64,000 bases of DNA, from assembly GCF_017377775.1 (NCBI RefSeq), contig NZ_JAFVLN010000015.1, forward strand, positions 1-64,000. Reading direction: 5' to 3'. Every line of letters begins with the position of its first letter. Within the stretch, counting starts at the first letter, position 1. The notes beneath the pieces are model-generated. The model was not told the origin of the DNA, did not search any database, and saw only the letters and a program-made list of their open reading frames with translations. Both the position numbers and the translations under genes were made by a program. This document shows, piece after piece, positions 60,358-64,000 of this stretch. The stretch comes from Streptomyces sp. VRA16 Mangrove soil (lineage in GTDB: Bacteria > Actinomycetota > Actinomycetes > Streptomycetales > Streptomycetaceae).

Positions 60358-60383
60358 CCGGACCGGAGAGCGAGGGACTTCCC

Positions 60384-60863
60384 GTGCGCCGCGCAGTCTG
60401 TCCGGGGTCGTTCGACCCCATCACCAACGGACACCTCGACATCATCGCCCGAGCCTCCAAGCTGTACGACGTGGTGCACGTCGCGGTGATGATCAACAAG
60501 TCCAAGCAGGGACTGTTCACCGTCGACGAGCGCATCGAGCTGATCCGCGAGGTCACCGCGGACTTCGGCAACGTGGAGGTGGAGTCCTTCCACGGCCTCC
60601 TCGTCGACTTCTGCAAGCAGCGCGACATCCCGGCCATCGTGAAGGGCCTGCGTGCCGTCAGCGACTTCGACTACGAGCTGCAGATGGCCCAGATGAACAA
60701 CGGCCTCTCGGGGGTGGAGACCCTCTTCGTCCCCACCAACCCCACCTACAGCTTCCTGTCCTCCTCGCTCGTCAAGGAGGTCGCGGCCTGGGGCGGCGAC
60801 GTGTCGCACCTGGTCCCGCCGCAGGTGCACGCGGCGCTGACCGAGCGCCTCCCCAAGAAGTGA
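60384..60863 (+). CDS. coaD: Pantetheine-phosphate adenylyltransferase
   Basis: Adenylates 4'-phosphopantetheine, the fourth step of CoA synthesis. 159 residues with CPGSFDPITNGHLDIIARA (HxGH-type nucleotidyltransferase motif), VKGLRAVSDFDYELQMAQMN and YSFLSSSLVKEV (ISSTxxR-equivalent). GTG 60384 gives the standard MRRAVCPGSF N-terminus. An in-frame ATG at 60354, overlapping the rsmD stop as ATGA, is an alternative that adds ten residues. Confidence 0.94.
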   Translation: MRRAVCPGSFDPITNGHLDIIARASKLYDVVHVAVMINKSKQGLFTVDERIELIREVTADFGNVEVESFHGLLVDFCKQRDIPAIVKGLRAVSDFDYELQMAQMNNGLSGVETLFVPTNPTYSFLSSSLVKEVAAWGGDVSHLVPPQVHAALTERLPKK

Positions 60864-60983
60864 AGCGCCCCCGGCCGCCCCTCAAGAAGTGACACGCACA
60901 CACCAGTTGGGCATACAGTCGTCCCGTCCGTCTCCAACCCCCCTCACATCACTGTGAGCAGACGAGAGAGTGGCGAGCACACG

Positions 60984-62111
60984 GTGGACGTGCAGAAGAA
61001 GCTCGACGAGATCGTCGCCGCGGTCGGTAACGCCCGATCCATGCCCATGTCGGCCTCGTGCGTGGTCAACCGCGCCGACCTTCTCTCGATGCTCGAAGAG
61101 GTGCGCCAGGCGCTGCCCGGCTCCCTGGCCCAGGCTCAGGAGCTGATCGGCGGCCGGGAGCAGATGGTCGAGCAGGCCCGCGCCGAGGCCGAGCGGATCA
61201 TCGAGACCGCGCACGCCGAGCGCGGCACCCTGATCTCCGACACGGAGATCGCCCGCCGCTCGCAGAACGAGGCTGACCGGATCCTCGCCGAGGCCCGTCA
61301 GGAGGCCGAGGAGGTGCGCGCGGAGGCCGACGACTACGTCGACTCCAAGCTCGCCAACTTCGAGGTCGTCCTCACCAAGACCCTCGGCTCCGTCGGCCGC
61401 GGCCGCGAGAAGCTGCTCGGCACCGGGCCCGGCGTCGACGAGCAGGGCTACGTGGACCCCGAACTGGACGACGCCCCCGAGCGCAGCCACGACCCCGAGA
61501 CGCTGCGCCGCGACGCCGACGCGTACGTGGACACCAAGCTGGGCGCCTTCGAAGCGGTCCTCGCCAAGACGCTGGAGGCCGTCGGCAAGGGCCGCCAGAA
61601 GCTGCACGGCCGCATCGCCAGCGACGACCTGGGCCTGCTGCCCGGCGCGGACGGCGAGCCCCAGGCGCACACCAGCGACGCCGACTACCTGGCCGGACTC
61701 GCAGAGATCGGCAGCCAGGACGCCCAGGCCCACCAGGCGGCGTCCCAGGAGCCGGAGGCCCCGCAGATCCCGCAGATCCCGGCCCAGCAGCCCGTGTACG
61801 CGCAGGAAGCGCCGCAGCACGATCCCTACGCGGCGTACCAGCAGCCCTACGGCCAGCAGGACCCGTACGCGGCGCAGCAGCAGGATCCGTACGCGGCGTA
61901 CCAGCAGCAGGACCCGTACGCGGCCCAGCAGCAGGATCCGTACGCGGCGCAGCAGCAGGCCGCCTACGGGTACGGCTATCCGCAGGACCCGCAGCAGCCC
62001 CAGGCCGCCGCACCCGCCGGTGCGCTCGACGAGACCAGCCTCTTCGACACCAGCATGATCAGCATGGATCAGGTGCGCGACTACGAACGGCAGTACGACC
62101 AGGGCCGCTGA
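60984..62111 (+). CDS. DivIVA-like coiled-coil protein with QQDPYAA repeats
   Basis: 375-residue cytoplasmic protein. An N-terminal helix (VDVQKKLDEIVAAVGNARSMPMSAS, residues 1-25) leads into long coiled coils (about 35-130, AEAERIIETAHAERGTLISDTEIARR ...). A near-duplicated segment DDYVDSKLANFEVVLTKTLGSVGRGREKL / DAYVDTKLGAFEAVLAKTLEAVGKGRQKL follows. The C-terminal third is disordered with repeated DPYAAQQQ/DPYAAYQQ. Relatives are annotated as cell division initiation or ATP synthase b-like proteins; a polar-growth scaffold role is plausible but inferred. Start GTG 60984. Confidence 0.85.
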   Translation: MDVQKKLDEIVAAVGNARSMPMSASCVVNRADLLSMLEEVRQALPGSLAQAQELIGGREQMVEQARAEAERIIETAHAERGTLISDTEIARRSQNEADRILAEARQEAEEVRAEADDYVDSKLANFEVVLTKTLGSVGRGREKLLGTGPGVDEQGYVDPELDDAPERSHDPETLRRDADAYVDTKLGAFEAVLAKTLEAVGKGRQKLHGRIASDDLGLLPGADGEPQAHTSDADYLAGLAEIGSQDAQAHQAASQEPEAPQIPQIPAQQPVYAQEAPQHDPYAAYQQPYGQQDPYAAQQQDPYAAYQQQDPYAAQQQDPYAAQQQAAYGYGYPQDPQQPQAAAPAGALDETSLFDTSMISMDQVRDYERQYDQGR

Positions 62112-62338
62112 CCCGGTGCCGCAAGGGCTCCCGGGGGAGCGGGCCCAAGGTGGCCGGGACCGGATTGGGCCGAGAGTGAAACGTCCAGTATCCTGGCTCT
62201 TCGGTCGCGCGTACACGTGCGTTCCGAGCTGCCCGGAATAGCCGGAGCGGCTGCTCCCCACCGGAGCTTCTTCGCAAGCTTCGTAGATCGAAAGCAGGAC
62301 CAGCCCTGAACACCCACCTCGACCACCGCAACCCCCTC

Positions 62339-62950
62339 GTGTTCGACACACACGAGTTGGGTCGGCGTCCTGGTGCCATGCAGCGGCTGTCCCGCACGAT
62401 CGACGCTCCCAAGGACCTCGGTATCCAGGGAGTCATCGAGGTGCCGGAAGGCGCCCCGGTGGAGCTCGAGCTCCGTCTGGAGTCGGTCATGGAAGGGGTG
62501 CTTGTCACAGGCACCGCCCGTGCATCGGCCAAGGGGGAGTGCGTAAGGTGTCTGGAGCCGCTCGACCTCGAGGTCGACGCGGACTTCCAGGAGATGTTCT
62601 CGTACCCTGACGCCGACGACCGGGGCCGTCCCAAGGACGACGCCGGCGACGACGCCGAGGACGACGAGGACAGGCTCTTTCTCGAGGACGGCCTGTTCGA
62701 CCTCGAGCCGGTGCTGCGTGATGCGGTGGTGCTCGCACTGCCGATGCAGCCGGTGTGCCAGGAGGACTGCGAGGGTCTGTGCTCCGAATGCGGAGTGCGG
62801 CTCTCGGACGAGCCCGGCCACCACCATGACGCCGTCGACATCCGTTGGGCGGCTTTGCAGGGACTCGCTGGCACCATCCAGGACGGCGAGAAGGACGAGA
62901 TGAGCGGCGCCGAAGCGGAAGCGGGCGTCGACGAGAAGCAGGAGAAGTAG
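62339..62950 (+). CDS. DUF177 (YceD family) protein
   Basis: 203 residues from GTG 62339, but probably longer. The family sequence LDHRNPLVFDTHELGRRPG begins upstream, in frame, and the only start-like codon with a ribosome-binding site (AGGA, 6 nt) is CTG 62306, giving 214 residues. Typical parts are VEGVLVTGTARASAKGECVRCLEPL, an acidic stretch and the Cys motif CQEDCEGLCSECG, probably zinc-binding. Encoded 2 bp before rpmF, the usual partner; thought to act in rRNA or L32 handling. Confidence 0.88.
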   Translation: MFDTHELGRRPGAMQRLSRTIDAPKDLGIQGVIEVPEGAPVELELRLESVMEGVLVTGTARASAKGECVRCLEPLDLEVDADFQEMFSYPDADDRGRPKDDAGDDAEDDEDRLFLEDGLFDLEPVLRDAVVLALPMQPVCQEDCEGLCSECGVRLSDEPGHHHDAVDIRWAALQGLAGTIQDGEKDEMSGAEAEAGVDEKQEK

Positions 62951-62952
62951 CC

Positions 62953-63126
62953 GTGGCTGTTCCGAAGCGGAAGATGTCGCGCAGCAACACGCGCCACCGC
63001 CGGTCGCAGTGGAAGGCTGCGGTCACCCCCCTGGTTGCGTGCGAGCGCTGCCACGAGCCCAAGCAGCAGCACATTGCGTGCCCGTCTTGCGGCACCTACA
63101 ACAAGCGCCAGGTCCTCGAGGTCTGA
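62953..63126 (+). CDS. rpmF: 50S ribosomal protein L32
   Basis: 57-residue L32: MAVPKRKMSRSNTRHRRSQWKA, then CERCHEPKQQHIACPSCGTYNKRQVLEV with a four-cysteine zinc ribbon. GTG 62953 has AGGAG upstream. Operon DUF177-rpmF-rnc. Confidence 0.96.
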   Translation: MAVPKRKMSRSNTRHRRSQWKAAVTPLVACERCHEPKQQHIACPSCGTYNKRQVLEV

Positions 63127-63145
63127 GCGGCTGGTGAGAGGCACA

Positions 63146-63940
63146 GTGGCTAGCCATAAATCGGCGGATGACGCCAAGAAAAAGGCGGACACCACAGCCT
63201 CGTCCCACACGCTTCTGGAAGGGCGGCTCGGGTACAAGCTCGAGTCCGCCCTTCTGGTGCGTGCGCTGACGCATCGCTCGTACGCGTACGAGAACGGCGG
63301 ACTGCCGACCAACGAGCGGCTGGAGTTCCTCGGGGACTCCGTGCTCGGTCTGGTCGTCACCGACACCCTCTATCGCACCCACCCCGACCTGCCCGAGGGC
63401 CAGCTGGCCAAGCTGCGGGCCGCGGTGGTCAATTCGCGTGCGCTTGCGGAGGTCAGTCGCGGGCTCGACCTGGGTTCCTTCATCCGGCTCGGCCGGGGTG
63501 AAGAGGGCACGGGCGGCCGGGACAAGGCGTCCATCCTCGCCGACACCCTTGAAGCGGTGATCGGCGCTGTGTATCTGGATCAGGGTCTGGACGCGGCGGG
63601 CGAACTCGTCCACCGTCTCTTCGACCCGTTGATCGAGAAGTCCTCGAATCTGGGTGCCGGCCTGGACTGGAAGACCAGTCTCCAGGAGCTCACGGCGACC
63701 GAGGGGCTCGGTGTTCCCGAGTACCTGGTCTCCGAGACCGGTCCCGACCACGAGAAGACCTTCACTGCTGCCGCCCGCGTCGGAGGCGTCTCGTACGGCA
63801 CCGGCACCGGCCGCAGCAAGAAGGAAGCGGAGCAGCAGGCCGCGGAGTCCGCATGGCGCTCGATTCGCGCCGCCGCGGACGAGCGGGCCAAGGCTGCCGC
63901 GTCCGAGGGGGCCGGCGCCGACGGCGCCCCCGGGGCGTAG
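63146..63940 (+). CDS. rnc: Ribonuclease III
   Basis: Double-strand RNA endonuclease (AbsB in S. coelicolor, where it affects antibiotic production). 264 residues. The catalytic signature NERLEFLGDSVLGLVV is present, ADTLEAVIGAVYLDQG carries the second acidic pair, and the dsRNA-binding domain spans about 175-245 (DWKTSLQELTATEGLGVPEYLVSETGPDH ... GRSKKEAEQQAAESAW). The C-terminal Ala/Gly tail is disordered. GTG 63146 follows GAGAGG; 19 bp after rpmF. Confidence 0.95.
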   Translation: MASHKSADDAKKKADTTASSHTLLEGRLGYKLESALLVRALTHRSYAYENGGLPTNERLEFLGDSVLGLVVTDTLYRTHPDLPEGQLAKLRAAVVNSRALAEVSRGLDLGSFIRLGRGEEGTGGRDKASILADTLEAVIGAVYLDQGLDAAGELVHRLFDPLIEKSSNLGAGLDWKTSLQELTATEGLGVPEYLVSETGPDHEKTFTAAARVGGVSYGTGTGRSKKEAEQQAAESAWRSIRAAADERAKAAASEGAGADGAPGA

Positions 63941-63955
63941 CCCTTCGTTTCCTGG

Positions 63956-63995
63956 CGCCCGCCCCCATCGATTCCGGTGGGGGCGGGCGTTTTTT
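63956..63995 (+). terminator. Terminator of DUF177-rpmF-rnc operon
   Basis: Perfect 12-bp arms CGCCCGCCCCCA / TGGGGGCGGGCG followed by TTTTTT: a canonical intrinsic terminator. Confidence 0.93.
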
Positions 63996-64000
63996 CGCAC

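Overview
The window is a very GC-rich actinobacterial chromosome segment that reads as Streptomyces. The evidence is the extreme third-position G/C bias, frequent GTG starts, two tandem 'conservon' signalling operons, DUF397/XRE/HATPase (WhiJ-type) genes, AccB with the tiny AccE subunit, a Lys/Ala-tailed HU protein (HupS), the IclR regulator NdgR divergent from leuCD, and an F420 gene (cofC). From memory, the core gene order (accB-accE ... conservons ... FAH-gltX ... ndgR-leuC-leuD ... hupS ... cofC-plsC-gpsA-ddl ... thiL-thiD ... rpmB ... recG-rsmD-coaD ... DUF177-rpmF-rnc) matches the S. coelicolor SCO5535-SCO5572 neighbourhood. That synteny is recalled, not computed.

Left part (1-16.5 kb): a MacB/FtsX-type ABC exporter whose permease is frameshifted; a YceI-family protein; a PIG-V-like membrane mannosyltransferase; a MarR regulator divergent from an enolase, with four tandem 13-bp operator-like units between them; and a large secreted GH101 endo-alpha-N-acetylgalactosaminidase. 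The acyl-CoA carboxylase genes accB-accE follow, then a WhiJ-like cluster (two DUF397 proteins, an XRE/DUF5753 regulator, a divergent HATPase protein) and about 0.8 kb with no convincing gene.

Middle (16.5-38 kb): two tandem conservons on the minus strand. Each is CvnA sensor kinase-like, CvnB roadblock, CvnC DUF742 and CvnD small GTPase, and the D and B proteins are nearly identical between the copies. Then come a 62-codon small gene, an FAH-family hydrolase, gltX, DUF4241 and HAD genes, a Gln-Glu-Glu-Gln-Glu tRNA array with a recognisable promoter and terminator, ndgR divergent from leuCD, a small conserved gene and hupS.

Right part (37.6-64 kb): a short cold-shock-like protein, cofC, a PlsC-gpsA coupled pair, ddl, a DUF3515 lipoprotein, a stand-alone Lrp/AsnC effector domain, thiL-thiD (ThiD with a glycine-rich insertion), an FAD monooxygenase next to a SARP/AfsR-type regulator, rpmB, a DAK2 protein, a coupled HSP90-TPR gene pair, recG, rsmD, coaD, a DivIVA-like coiled-coil protein, DUF177, rpmF and rnc. 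The accessory pieces (FAD/SARP, HSP90/TPR) sit between otherwise conserved housekeeping genes.

Non-coding structure is unusually rich. A 49-bp hairpin element recurs three times, each downstream of a plus-strand gene (eno, DAK2, recG). There are several intergenic tandem repeats (13, 17, 15, 10, 54 bp) and many strong stem-loop terminators. No CRISPR array, insertion sequence, rRNA or integrase was seen.
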